Part shown: one piece after another, positions 25,061-34,092 of the stretch
Position numbering within the stretch: the stretch's first letter is position 1
Layout of the letters: each line of letters begins with the position of its first letter
Assembly (NCBI RefSeq): GCF_001905385.1
Contig: NZ_LIPF01000002.1
Span: 496,001-560,000, forward strand
Direction of reading: 5' to 3'
DNA length: 64,000 bases
Source of the DNA: Streptomyces sp. CB02414
GTDB taxonomy: Bacteria > Actinomycetota > Actinomycetes > Streptomycetales > Streptomycetaceae
Position numbers and translations under genes: made by a program
Notes under the pieces: model-generated
Told to the model about the DNA's origin: nothing
Databases searched by the model: none
Seen by the model: the letters and a program-made list of their open reading frames with translations, nothing else

Positions 25061-26335
25061 TTACCTGGACTGGGTGATCGTGGGGGATTCGAGGGAGTCG
25101 GGTACGCCGGGGAAGTCGGGTACGTCGAGTGAGGGGCCGAGGATCCAGCTCGCGATCTCCCGGATGGCGCCGTCACCGCCGGGGACGGTGGTGACCGCGC
25201 GGGCCGCGCCGCGTACGGCGTCGTGGGCGCTCGCGACCGCCACGGGCCAGCCGACGAGGGCGAAGCACGGGAGGTCGTTGACGTCGTTGCCGACGTAGAG
25301 CACGCGTTCGGGCGCGATGCCCTGCTCCTCGCACCACTGCTTGAGGGCGAGGTCCTTGCGGTCGATGCCGTGCAGCACCGGGAGCTTGAGCTTCCGGGCG
25401 CGGGCGGCGACGACCGGGTTCACTTCCGTGGACAGGATGAGCATCGTCAGGCCGCTGCGGCGCAGGGCGGCGATGCCGAGTCCGTCGCCGCGGTGCACGG
25501 AGACGAACTCCCGTCCGTCGGAGTCGATCAGCACCCGGTCGTCGGTCTGGGTGCCGTCGAAGTCGAGGACCACCGCGTCGATGTCGTCGGCGGTGGGAAG
25601 GGCGCCGGGCCGGGCGGCGTCGAAGAAGGGCGCCAGCGCGCGGGCGCGGGCCAGGTCGTGCGGGTCGTCGATCTCCAGGACGCGGGCCGGGTCGGTGCGG
25701 ACCAGTTCGGTGCGGCCGAAGAAGCGGTGCCGGTGCTCGCGGAAGCCGCCGGCGGCCATGGCGTAGGCGGCGCCGGTCTCCAGCAGGTCCTGGGGGCGGT
25801 CCTGGCGGCGGGGGCGGTGGGACTTGTCGTGGTTGACGCCGTGACCGCCCTCCTCGCCGGCGCCGTCGCGCCAGACGAAGCCGTGGAACGGGGCGACGGT
25901 CACCGCGGTGTCGGCGCCGCTCTCGGCGACCGCGCCGGCCACCCCGTCGATGTCCTCGCGGACGATGAAGGGGCTGGTGCACTGCACGAGCAGCACCACG
26001 TCGACGACGGCGCCGTGCAGGGCCTCGTGGGCGTCCATGGCGTGCAGGACGGCGGCCTCGGAGGTGGCGGTGTCCCCGGCGATGGCGGCGGGCCGCAGCA
26101 CGACCTCGGCACCGGCCTCGCGGGCCGCGGCGGCGATGGTCTGGTCGTCCGTGGAGACCACGACGTCCGTCACGAGACGGCTGGCCCGGCACTCGCGCAC
26201 CGCGCGGGCCACCAGCGGTACGCCGCCGACGGGGGCGAGGTTCTTCGCGGGCACGCCCTTGGAGCCGCCGCGCGCGGGAATCACCGCGAGCACACGGCGC
26301 ACCTCGGCGCCCCGGCCCGCTTCCGGTTGGGACAT
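25061..26335 (-). CDS. neuA: CMP-ulosonate cytidylyltransferase fused to HAD phosphatase
   Basis: 424 aa, two domains. Residues about 10-245 form a CMP-sialic/Kdn synthetase: 'VLAVIPARGGSKGVPAKNLA' is the nucleotide-binding signature, then 'VVVSTDDQTIA', 'LLVQCTSPF' and 'LETGAAYAM'. Residues about 260-410 form a KdsC-like HAD phosphatase: 'AVVLDFDGTQTDD', 'LILSTEVN', 'KDLALKQWCEE' and 'YVGNDVNDLPCF'. It can thus dephosphorylate a 9-phosphate and activate the sugar with CTP. An AAGGAG site lies 9 bases before the ATG. Confidence 0.88.
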   Translation of the reverse strand: MSQPEAGRGAEVRRVLAVIPARGGSKGVPAKNLAPVGGVPLVARAVRECRASRLVTDVVVSTDDQTIAAAAREAGAEVVLRPAAIAGDTATSEAAVLHAMDAHEALHGAVVDVVLLVQCTSPFIVREDIDGVAGAVAESGADTAVTVAPFHGFVWRDGAGEEGGHGVNHDKSHRPRRQDRPQDLLETGAAYAMAAGGFREHRHRFFGRTELVRTDPARVLEIDDPHDLARARALAPFFDAARPGALPTADDIDAVVLDFDGTQTDDRVLIDSDGREFVSVHRGDGLGIAALRRSGLTMLILSTEVNPVVAARARKLKLPVLHGIDRKDLALKQWCEEQGIAPERVLYVGNDVNDLPCFALVGWPVAVASAHDAVRGAARAVTTVPGGDGAIREIASWILGPSLDVPDFPGVPDSLESPTITQSR

Positions 26336-26367
26336 GGACGGAACTCCTTGGAGACGGTTCGGGGCGT

Positions 26368-27708
26368 TCACAGCTCCCCCATCCGCCGGATCACCGGGGC
26401 CACGCGCTGGACGCCGTGGCGGTAGGCCCCGCGGGCGGCCCGGCGGACGACCTGGCGCACCGGGCCGGGTGCCTTGTCGGCGGCGGGGGCGCCCGGCAGC
26501 GGGGTGCCGTCGGGGGCGAGGTGGTGGCGGGCGAGGATGCCCGGGAGGTAACCGGGGGCGGTGACGGTCGTGTAGTACGGGGCCAGCGGGGGCAGGCCGC
26601 CGGGGCGGGCGCGCAGGGCGGCGATGCGCTCCCTGGCCCGGTCGAAGGCGGTCTCGTAGGCGCCGCCGTCGGCCGCCACGCCCTGCCGGGCGATCCACTC
26701 GGCGTCGGGCACCGGGCGGTGCCCCTCGTCGAGCTGGTCCCAGGAGGCGAGGCACCCGGAGCCGACGAAGTGGTGGTTGCCGAGCGCCTCGCGCACCCCG
26801 AGGTCGGTCAGTACGGCCGTGGGGATGCGGCGGTGCAGGGACTCCAGGGCCGCCGTGGAGCTGACGGTGACCAGGAGGTCGGTGCGGTCGAGGACCTCGC
26901 CCATGTGGCCGTACACCAGGCGGAAGTTGGGCGGCGGGTCGGCCCGCTGCACCAGCTTCTGGTACGGCAGCTCCTCGATGTGGGTGGTGTGCTCGCCGGG
27001 CTTGGAGCGCAGCTTGAGCACGACCTCCCGCTCGGGATGCCGGCGAGCGTGCCGGATCAGCCGGTCGAGGAGGTACGTACGGTCCTTGCGGTTGTCCGGC
27101 ACGGAGGGCTGGGCGGCGAAGACCACCGTGTGGGGGCGTTCACCGGCCCCGGGCTCCCCGGCGTAGGCGGCTCCGCCCAGGAAGGGCAGGGCGACCTCGG
27201 TCACCGCGGAGGCGTCGGCGCCGACCCCCTCGTACACGGCCCGGAAACGGTCCGCGTCCTGGCGGGAGTTGGCGAGGACGACGTCGGCTCCGTGCCGCAG
27301 CAGCAGGCCGTCGGCGAGCTTCTCGTAGACGACGCCGACGTATCCGGTGACGACCACGGGCCGCTCGGCGCGGTCCTGCCAGACCCGTCCCAGGCCGTGC
27401 AGCATCGCCTGGACGCCGCCGCCGACCAGGGCGAGGACGAGGACGTCGTAGGAGTCCTCGCCCCTCGCGTCGCCCATGGCACGCAGGAACTCGACGGCGG
27501 TCACCTCGCGGAGCGAGTCCGCGGTGACGCCGACTTCCCTCAGCTGGCGGGGGGTGGGGGTGGCTCGGCCGCGCAGCAGGTATCCGTCGAGGCTGATTTC
27601 CGTGTCGTCCGGTGTCATTCGGCTCGCGGTGAGCGCGCCCCATTTCCACCGGGTGTCGGAGTCCGCCAGGACGGCCACTCGCAGGGCCTTCGTTGCACTT
27701 GCTGGCAC
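26368..27708 (-). CDS. Putative glycosyltransferase (DUF6716-like)
   Basis: 446 aa. A GT-B-like pattern: 'RVAVLADSDTRWKWG' at the N-terminus, 'GADVVLANSRQDADRFRAVY' in the middle, and 'LVTVSSTAALESLHRRIPTA' in the C-terminal half, which looks like a nucleotide-sugar-binding region. I recall this family as 'DUF6716 putative glycosyltransferase' in Streptomyces. The last 60 residues are basic ('RRAARGAYRHGVQR'), suggesting membrane association. GTG start at 27708; it is the first gene of the minus-strand half of the locus and precedes the neuA fusion by 32 bases. Donor and acceptor are unknown. Confidence 0.65.
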   Translation of the reverse strand: MPASATKALRVAVLADSDTRWKWGALTASRMTPDDTEISLDGYLLRGRATPTPRQLREVGVTADSLREVTAVEFLRAMGDARGEDSYDVLVLALVGGGVQAMLHGLGRVWQDRAERPVVVTGYVGVVYEKLADGLLLRHGADVVLANSRQDADRFRAVYEGVGADASAVTEVALPFLGGAAYAGEPGAGERPHTVVFAAQPSVPDNRKDRTYLLDRLIRHARRHPEREVVLKLRSKPGEHTTHIEELPYQKLVQRADPPPNFRLVYGHMGEVLDRTDLLVTVSSTAALESLHRRIPTAVLTDLGVREALGNHHFVGSGCLASWDQLDEGHRPVPDAEWIARQGVAADGGAYETAFDRARERIAALRARPGGLPPLAPYYTTVTAPGYLPGILARHHLAPDGTPLPGAPAADKAPGPVRQVVRRAARGAYRHGVQRVAPVIRRMGEL

Positions 27709-27906
27709 GCCGAAGAAGTTAGGAAGGCGTTTCTAGGAACCGCCCAACCGGAATCCAACAAACGGTGAACAGCACAACACCGAATGGCGAATCGGGTCGC
27801 CGGACGCCCGAAGAAGCGTCCGCTTCACGGCTTCGCCATGCCTCGTTCACCTCGCAGCAAGTTACGGGTAAAGCCGAATACCGGACCGCTCCCTAGCGTC
27901 TCTCAC
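27709..27906. promoter_or_regulatory. Divergent promoter region of the wall glycopolymer locus
   Basis: This 198-bp gap between two divergent glycosyltransferase genes is less GC-rich than the flanks. On the plus strand a TAGCGT hexamer (27894-27899) ends 7 bases before the GTG at 27907, suggesting a leaderless transcript. A 7-bp stem-loop (27801-27807 with 27816-27822) lies in the middle. No known operator is recognised. Confidence 0.45.
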
Positions 27907-28887
27907 GTGCCAAAGCTCTCCGTCATCGTGCCGTTCTACAACGTGCGGCAATACGCACCCGACACCCTTCGGAGTCTGCGCGCGAACGCGCGGGACGACT
28001 TCGAATTCATTCTCGTCGACGACTGCTCGACCGACGGGACCGCGGACCTCCTCGCGCGCGCGGAGCACGACCTGCCCGGGGCGGTACTGGTCGCACACGA
28101 ACGGAACGGCGGCCTGGCGACCGCCCGCAACACCGGCATCGACCGGGCGCGCGGCGAGTACCTCACCTTCCTGGACGGCGACGACTGGCTGGCGCCCGGC
28201 CACTACGACCGGCTGGTCGCCGCGATCGAGGGGCTGGGGTGCGACTTCGTGCGCACCGACCACGTCCAGTGCACGGCACGGGCCCGCACGGTGCACCGGG
28301 TGCCGCACGGCCGCCGCAACGTCGTCCTGCGGCCACGCGACGCGATACTGCCGGCCCACCGGTCCACCTCGGTCGACTACGCCTTCGCCTGGGCCGGGAT
28401 CTACCACCGCCGGCTGGTCGAGCGGGGTCTGCTCCACTTCACCGACGGGCTGCGCACGGCCGAGGACCGGCCCTGGATCTGGAAGCTGCACCGGGAGGCG
28501 GAGTCCTTCGCGGTGACCGGACTGCTCGGGGTCTTCTACCGGCGCGGGGTGGCGTCCTCGCTCACCCAGATCGGGGACGTCCGCCAGCTCGACTTCATCC
28601 GCGCCTTCGACGAGGTCGTCGCGGGAGCGGCCGACGACCCCGACGCCGAGAACCTGCTCCCGAAGGCCGTACGTACCTACTGCGCGATCATTTCCCACCA
28701 TCTCGGTTCCATCGAAAGGTTCGAGCCTGCCGTGGCCCGCAAACTGAAGGCGATGAGCGCCGCCGCACTGCGGCGGATGCCGCAGGACGCGCTCGACTCG
28801 GTGCTCGCCTCGATGGACACCGAGCGTGCCACCCTGCTGCGCCGGCTGCGCCGTCGTGCGGTTCCGGCCGGGGAGGTGGCCGCGTGA
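27907..28887 (+). CDS. Family 2 glycosyltransferase
   Basis: 326 aa. GT-A fold signatures: 'KLSVIVPFYNVRQYAPDTLR' at the N-terminus, 'FILVDDCSTDGTADLL' (nucleotide-binding Asp), 'ATARNTGIDRARGEYLTFLD' and the metal-binding 'DGDDW'. There are no transmembrane segments, so it is cytoplasmic. The GTG at 27907 puts the canonical 'SVIVPFYN' at the start; upstream in-frame codons lack the family pattern. Its stop overlaps the next gene (GTGA), so it is coupled to the second polysialyltransferase-like gene. It probably builds the linkage unit or backbone of the wall polymer. Confidence 0.88.
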   Translation: MPKLSVIVPFYNVRQYAPDTLRSLRANARDDFEFILVDDCSTDGTADLLARAEHDLPGAVLVAHERNGGLATARNTGIDRARGEYLTFLDGDDWLAPGHYDRLVAAIEGLGCDFVRTDHVQCTARARTVHRVPHGRRNVVLRPRDAILPAHRSTSVDYAFAWAGIYHRRLVERGLLHFTDGLRTAEDRPWIWKLHREAESFAVTGLLGVFYRRGVASSLTQIGDVRQLDFIRAFDEVVAGAADDPDAENLLPKAVRTYCAIISHHLGSIERFEPAVARKLKAMSAAALRRMPQDALDSVLASMDTERATLLRRLRRRAVPAGEVAA

Positions 28888-30218
28888 GCACGCAGATCTT
28901 CCTGGCATCGACCCTGTACGGCACCGCCACGCTCGCCGCGGCCCTGGACGCCGGCAGCTTCCCCCCGGCCGACCGGCGGATCCTGCTGGTCTCCAACAAC
29001 GCGGCGACGCCCGAGACGACGCCCGCCCTGGACGCGATGCCCGGCTTCGAGCAACTGCGGTCGCGCTTCGACGACGTGGTGTCGTGGAACGAGACGATCT
29101 TCCCCTTCCATCCGGGTGGCTGGTCGCCGCGGGTGGACGACGCGCCCATATGGGAGAGGTATCTGCGGCTGGCCTGGGGGCTCGGCGACGACGACGTGGC
29201 GCTCGCCGTGGAGTCGATCCAGGTGCACCCGGCGCTGGGGGTGGCGCAGATCTTCACCGACGCTCCGCTCACCGTCTACGCGGACGGGCTGATGAGCTAC
29301 GGCCCCACCCGCAACAAGCTCGACCCGTTGGTCGGTACGCGCGTGGAGCGGCTGCTCCACCTCGACCTGGTGCCGGGGCTGACGCCGCTGCTGCTCACCG
29401 AGTTCGGCGTCGCTCCCGAGGTCGTGCCGACCCAGGCGTTCACCAAGGTGCTGGCCGAACTGGCGGACACCGGCACCGGTCTGCCGGACCTCGAGGAACC
29501 GGCGCTGCTGCTCGGTCAGTACCTGTCGGCACTGGGCATCCTCTCCGCCGAGGAGGAGGAGGACCTGCATGTGCGCATGCTGACGGGCGCGGTCGGACTC
29601 GGCCACACCCGTGTGGTGTTCAAACCGCACCCCACGGCCCCGGCCCGCTTCACCCGCACCCTGGAGCAGGAGGCTCAGAGGCTCGGGGTCGACCTGACCG
29701 TGCTGGACACACCGGTCCTGGCGGAGGTGCTGTACCAGCGGATGCGTCCGGCACTGGTCGTGGGCTGCTTCTCCACGGCCCTGCTCACGGCGTCCGTCCT
29801 GTACCGGCTGCCGGTCGCCCGGGTCGGCACCGAGACTCTGCTGGACCGGCTGACGCCGTACGAGAACAGCAACCGCGTCCCCGTCACCGTCGTCGACGCG
29901 CTGCTGCCGGAGCCGGCCGACGCCGAGGCCGTCGCCGAGGGGCGGTGGGGACTGGACACCGACGCCCTGGCCGCGCTGGTGCGGGCCGTCGGGTTCGCGA
30001 TGCAGCCCAAGATCCTGCCGGAGCTGCGGCCGGCGGCCGAGGAGTATCTGCGGAGCAGTCTGGACGAGAGCACCCGGCGCTACTTCAAGAAGCGGCGGCT
30101 CACGTCGCTGGGGCTGCCCGGCGGCCTTCCGGAGCGGCTGGCGTTCCTGCCCCGGAATTCCGCGGCACGCAAGGTCGTCAGACGGGCGCGGGCCATTCGA
30201 CGGTCGATCAAACGGTGA
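28884..30218 (+). CDS. Polysialyltransferase-family protein
   Basis: 444 aa. It begins 'MSTQIFLASTLYGTATLAAA' and has 'VFKPHPTAP', 'LDTPVLAEVLYQR' and 'ALVVGCFSTALLTASVLY', the conserved HP-containing pattern of the alpha-2,8-polysialyltransferase family (PF07388). The very basic C-terminus ('SAARKVVRRARAIRRSIKR') may dock to the membrane. With the protein at 22998-24065 it is one of two such enzymes flanking the NeuA/NeuB genes; together they could add or polymerise a CMP-activated nonulosonic acid. The start overlaps the GT2 stop by 4 bases. The 208-bp gap that follows shows only an imperfect hairpin. Confidence 0.75.
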   Translation: MSTQIFLASTLYGTATLAAALDAGSFPPADRRILLVSNNAATPETTPALDAMPGFEQLRSRFDDVVSWNETIFPFHPGGWSPRVDDAPIWERYLRLAWGLGDDDVALAVESIQVHPALGVAQIFTDAPLTVYADGLMSYGPTRNKLDPLVGTRVERLLHLDLVPGLTPLLLTEFGVAPEVVPTQAFTKVLAELADTGTGLPDLEEPALLLGQYLSALGILSAEEEEDLHVRMLTGAVGLGHTRVVFKPHPTAPARFTRTLEQEAQRLGVDLTVLDTPVLAEVLYQRMRPALVVGCFSTALLTASVLYRLPVARVGTETLLDRLTPYENSNRVPVTVVDALLPEPADAEAVAEGRWGLDTDALAALVRAVGFAMQPKILPELRPAAEEYLRSSLDESTRRYFKKRRLTSLGLPGGLPERLAFLPRNSAARKVVRRARAIRRSIKR

Positions 30219-30426
30219 GAGGGCCGCCGGTGTCGGGAACGTGAACGCGGAGTTCCCGCCGTCGGCTCTCTCCCACCGGACATCCGGAGTTCCGCGGAAG
30301 TTCTTCCAATGGCCCGCTCCGCCGCTCTTCTCCCGGTCGTGCCCGTGCTTAGCCTTTGCCTCATCCGCCCCACACGTGTTCTTCGTACTTACGTTCAACT
30401 CCGTGACGGACAGAGGCCCTTGACCT

Positions 30427-31377
30427 ATGAACAGTCGTTCTCTCCTCCGCAGTTCGATCTCCCGGCGTCTGCTGCGTCCGGTCGCCGACCTGATCGACCA
30501 GCGCATCGAGCGGCAGCTCCGCTCGGCCACCACCCGTAACACCGTCACCCAGGGGGCGCAGGGCAGTCCGGAAGCCGAGCGGCTGGCCCGGGACGTCGAG
30601 CTGCTCAAGCACGGGCAGCTCACCTTCGAGCTGCTCTGCGGCCCGCGCGGCCGCGGCATCTCCCGCATGGTGGCCGAGGCTCCGCTGGAGCGTCTGTACG
30701 CCGAGGTCACCGAGTTGTCCGGCGACCGTGACGCGGCGGTGCGCAACGTCTCCGCCGCCTTCCGGCTGCTGGTCGCGCTGGAGTCGCTGGGTGTCGGCCG
30801 GATCGCGGGCGGCACCATGAACATCTGCGGCAAGCTCGGCGCGATCCCGCTGCTCGACCCGCCGAACGACGAGATCCTGGAGATCGGCACGCTGTACGGC
30901 ATGTTCTCCGCCGGTCTGGTGCGGATGATGGAGCGCGACGGCCGCAGCCCGAACCTGACCATCGTCGACCCGTTCGCCGGCGTGCAGCTCCAGCCCGGCA
31001 CCGACGAACGACCGGACCCCACCGGCACGCCGGTCGACGAACACGCCGTACGCACCAACCTGGGCCTCGCCGGCCCGGCGGGCGCGGCGGCGCGCATCCA
31101 GCAGGGGTTCTCCGAGGACCCCGAAACCCGGGCCGCCGTCTCGGACCGCCGTTACGGCGTGATCGTCGTGGACGGTGACCACTCGGCCAAGGGCGTCGCC
31201 CAGGACCTCGAATGGGCCGAGGAGATCGCCGCGCCGGGCGGGATCGTCGTCCTGGACGACTACGGCGACCCCAACTGGCCGGGCATCGGCGACGCCCTGG
31301 ACGACCACCTGAAGGGCGAGACCCGCTTCACCTACCTGGGCAAGGCCGCGCGCTCGGCGTACCTGCGGGCGTCCTGA
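30427..31377 (+). CDS. Class I SAM-dependent methyltransferase (Methyltransf_24 type)
   Basis: 316 aa. The catalytic part starts near residue 145: 'DEILEIGTLYGMFSAGLVR' is the SAM-binding motif I, then 'LTIVDPFAG', 'YGVIVVDGDHSAKGVAQDL' and 'APGGIVVLDDYGDPNWPGIG'. The first 140 residues are helical and charged, without known signature. Teichulosonic acids of actinobacteria can carry O-methyl groups, so methylation of the wall polymer is a reasonable but unproven role. A related protein lies at 34093-35073. Confidence 0.75.
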   Translation: MNSRSLLRSSISRRLLRPVADLIDQRIERQLRSATTRNTVTQGAQGSPEAERLARDVELLKHGQLTFELLCGPRGRGISRMVAEAPLERLYAEVTELSGDRDAAVRNVSAAFRLLVALESLGVGRIAGGTMNICGKLGAIPLLDPPNDEILEIGTLYGMFSAGLVRMMERDGRSPNLTIVDPFAGVQLQPGTDERPDPTGTPVDEHAVRTNLGLAGPAGAAARIQQGFSEDPETRAAVSDRRYGVIVVDGDHSAKGVAQDLEWAEEIAAPGGIVVLDDYGDPNWPGIGDALDDHLKGETRFTYLGKAARSAYLRAS

Positions 31378-31421
31378 GCAACCGAACCGACCGGACAAGC
31401 GGTCAAAGGAGTAGTACGAGC

Positions 31422-32573
31422 GTGACCAAGACGGTCGTGACCACGTCGACCACCCGGCCGGTGACGGCCGTTCTCCCTCCGGCGCCCTCCGGCCCGGCAC
31501 CGCAGCCGCGCAAGACCGCGCCAGGGCGATTGCGCGCCCTGGACGGGCTCCGGCTGGTGGCCGCGCTGATGGTGGCGGCGTACCACTACGGTGGCCGCGG
31601 CGGTGACGTGACCGCGGCCTGGGGGACGTCGCCCGAGTTCCAGTTCCCCACTCTCCACTCGCTGTTCGCGTACGGGTGCCTGGGCGTGCAGGTCTTCTTC
31701 GTGATCAGTGGTTTCGTCATCTGCATGAGCGGGTGGGGACGGTCGCTGCGTTCCTTCTTCGCCTCGCGTGCCTCCCGGCTGCTGCCCGCCTACTGGGTAG
31801 CGGTCGCCCTCGTGACGGCCGTGTTCGCCCTGCCGGCCGTCGCCTACGCGGCGGTTTCGCCGAGCGAGGGGCTGGTGAACCTGACACTGCTGCAACAGCC
31901 GCTCGGTGCCGACCGGGTCCTGGGCGTGGACTGGACACTGTGGGTGGAGATCCGCTTCTACGCCCTGTTCGCACTCTGCGTCGTCCTGCCGGGTGCCAGC
32001 CGGCAGCGGGTGATCCTCTTCTGCGCCTGCTGGACACTGGCGGCGGCGATCACGCAGGCAGCGGACGAACCGCTGCTCGACCTGGTCCTGATGCCCGAAC
32101 ACGCCCCGTTCTTCATCGGCGGAATCGGTCTGTACCTGGTGTACCGGAACCGTCGGGACGCGTACGCCTGGGGCATCGTCGCCGTGAGCTGGCTGACAGG
32201 CCAGCACGCCGCCGTCCAGAGTCTGTGGCATCCGCCTTCCCCGGACGCGTTCTCCAACCGCACGGCGTTCGGGATAGTCCTGGTCGTCACCCTCGGCTTC
32301 GCCCTGGTCGCCGTCATCGCCCTCGGCTGGCTCAACTGGGCCGACTGGCGCTGGCTGACGGTGGCGGGCGCGCTGACCTACCCGTTCTACCTCGTGCACG
32401 AGCACTTGGGCTGGGTCGTCATCGAGGTCCTGCACCAGGACCTGGGGATACCGTCGTACGCCACCTTCCTGCTGACCGTCGCGGCGATGCTCGTACTGGC
32501 CTGGCTACTGAACCGGTACGTGGAGAAGAAGTTCACCCCGCTCATGCGGACCGCGCTGTCCAGGTCCCGCTGA
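31422..32573 (+). CDS. Membrane acyltransferase (acyltransferase-3 / OafA family)
   Basis: 383 aa. After about 35 Thr/Pro-rich residues comes 'RLRALDGLRLVAALMVAAYH' with the catalytic-type His, then about ten transmembrane helices including 'GVQVFFVISGFVICMSGWGR' and 'YPFYLVHEHLGWVVI'. These are hallmarks of the OafA/NodX family that O-acetylates surface polysaccharides. GTG at 31422 has AAAGGAG 10 bases upstream. Position in the glycopolymer locus suggests O-acetylation of its product, a modification reported for actinobacterial wall polymers in general. Confidence 0.85.
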   Translation: MTKTVVTTSTTRPVTAVLPPAPSGPAPQPRKTAPGRLRALDGLRLVAALMVAAYHYGGRGGDVTAAWGTSPEFQFPTLHSLFAYGCLGVQVFFVISGFVICMSGWGRSLRSFFASRASRLLPAYWVAVALVTAVFALPAVAYAAVSPSEGLVNLTLLQQPLGADRVLGVDWTLWVEIRFYALFALCVVLPGASRQRVILFCACWTLAAAITQAADEPLLDLVLMPEHAPFFIGGIGLYLVYRNRRDAYAWGIVAVSWLTGQHAAVQSLWHPPSPDAFSNRTAFGIVLVVTLGFALVAVIALGWLNWADWRWLTVAGALTYPFYLVHEHLGWVVIEVLHQDLGIPSYATFLLTVAAMLVLAWLLNRYVEKKFTPLMRTALSRSR

Positions 32574-32643
32574 CCCGGACTCCGGGGCCCGGGGCGGATC
32601 GCGCCCCGGGCCCCGGTCAGTGCGTGCCGTGTGGGCGGCGAGG

Positions 32644-33873
32644 TCAGCTCACGGGGAGCGGAGCCGGGCCGGCCGGGGCGACGCCCGTGACGCGGTAGTT
32701 GTCGGCGTGCTCCAGGGTGAAGCGCTCCCAGCCGGCGACGCTGGCGGAACGGGCCCGCAGCAGGTTGGCGTCGTCTCCGGTGGAGTTGGCCTCGGTGGCG
32801 ACGTACTTGTCGTTCGCCGTCGACCGCAGCGCGTACTTCTGGCCGCCCTGCGGAACGAGCGTGAACCGCTCCCAGCCGCCGAGGGACTCGCTGCGGGCGC
32901 GCAGCATGCCCTCGTAGGCGCCGGTCTGGTTCAGTTCACTGGCGACGAAGAGGCCGTTGGCCGCGGAACGGAGCCCCACCGTGGTTCCGCCGTCCCGGGT
33001 GTGGAGCGAGAACTGCTCCCAGCCCGCCACCGTGTCGGCGCGTGCCTGCAGTTTGCCCTCGTGGGTGCCGGTGGCGCCGAGGGCGGTGCTCACGTACTTG
33101 CCGTTCGCCTCCGACTTCAGTGACCAGCGGGCGACCTGGACACCGATCCAGTCCGTGATGTCGTCGAGGCGGGTCTCGACGGCACCGCGACGGGTCTCCT
33201 CGGAGCCGAAGCACCCGCCCTGCCAGGAGCGGCTGCTGATCGCGACCAGCTCGTCGCCGGCGGCACCGGAACGGACCGCCGGGCCGCCCGCGTCGCCCTT
33301 GCAGACCGCGGCGCCGTCCTGTCCCTCGATGTCCAGCTCGGCTCCGCGGGTGCCGGTGACGGTGAAGGTCCCCACGTGCGACCGCAGGGGCGCCCACTCG
33401 TCCGCGGTGCGGCCGTAACCGGCGACGGTCAGCGCCTCGCCGCCGACGGGTGCCTCGGCGCTGAGGGCCACCGGGGTGACGCCGTACGCCGGCGCGGACA
33501 GCCGGGCCAGCACGAGGTCGCGGTCGGGGCGGGGGACGAGTTCCACGATGTCGCGGACCACGCCGGCCGTCGTGGTCAGGTCGGTGCGCCCCACGGTGAC
33601 CTCGGCCGGCCGGGACGGCGGTCCCGCGGGGACCGTGGTCGGCTGTGCGGGGTCCTCGGCGAAGCAACTCGCCGCGGTGACGATCCAGCGGGCCTCGACG
33701 AGCGCGCCGGAACAGGCACGGCCCGTGTCACCTATCTCGATCCTCGCGACATAGGGCTTCTCCCCGTCGCCGACCGGTTCCCCCACGGTCGCCCGGGCGG
33801 GAGTCGCGGCCAGCGTTCCCGCCGCCACCAGTACCGCTGCGAGCCAGACGCCGGGTCTCGCACTCTTCATCAT
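32644..33873 (-). CDS. Secreted trypsin-like pseudo-protease with fascin-like beta-trefoil domain
   Basis: 409 aa. Signal peptide (about 1-28), a trypsin-fold domain (about 30-235) and three repeats of about 45 residues (about 250-395), each with 'AN(G/D)xxV(S/A)' and 'GWE(Q/R)F(S/T)L', forming a fascin/ricin-like beta-trefoil. The catalytic His is Ser69 ('TAASC' for TAAHC) and the nucleophile is Ala195 ('GDAGGP' for GDSGGP); the Asp region 'DLVLARL' is kept. It should be proteolytically inactive and may bind glycans. ATG at 33873 is best spaced from AGGAG; ATG 33882 is too close. It is the only gene on the opposite strand in this half of the locus. Confidence 0.8.
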   Translation of the reverse strand: MMKSARPGVWLAAVLVAAGTLAATPARATVGEPVGDGEKPYVARIEIGDTGRACSGALVEARWIVTAASCFAEDPAQPTTVPAGPPSRPAEVTVGRTDLTTTAGVVRDIVELVPRPDRDLVLARLSAPAYGVTPVALSAEAPVGGEALTVAGYGRTADEWAPLRSHVGTFTVTGTRGAELDIEGQDGAAVCKGDAGGPAVRSGAAGDELVAISSRSWQGGCFGSEETRRGAVETRLDDITDWIGVQVARWSLKSEANGKYVSTALGATGTHEGKLQARADTVAGWEQFSLHTRDGGTTVGLRSAANGLFVASELNQTGAYEGMLRARSESLGGWERFTLVPQGGQKYALRSTANDKYVATEANSTGDDANLLRARSASVAGWERFTLEHADNYRVTGVAPAGPAPLPVS

Positions 33874-34092
33874 GTTTTTCATACTCCTGTCGTCATTCAC
33901 GACACACCATCGTGAACACGTCATGTAATCGCCAGTTCTTTAAATCGGCCTGTACCGGAGGTGGCCACGAGAAGCGCGACACCGCGACCGGAAGGTATTC
34001 CTCCGGTCACATTGGGTCATTTGTGTGATGTTCCTTCGATGAGATCGCGCGTGCCGCTTACGTGGTGAGCGCCGAGAAGGCATCCTCGGGCC

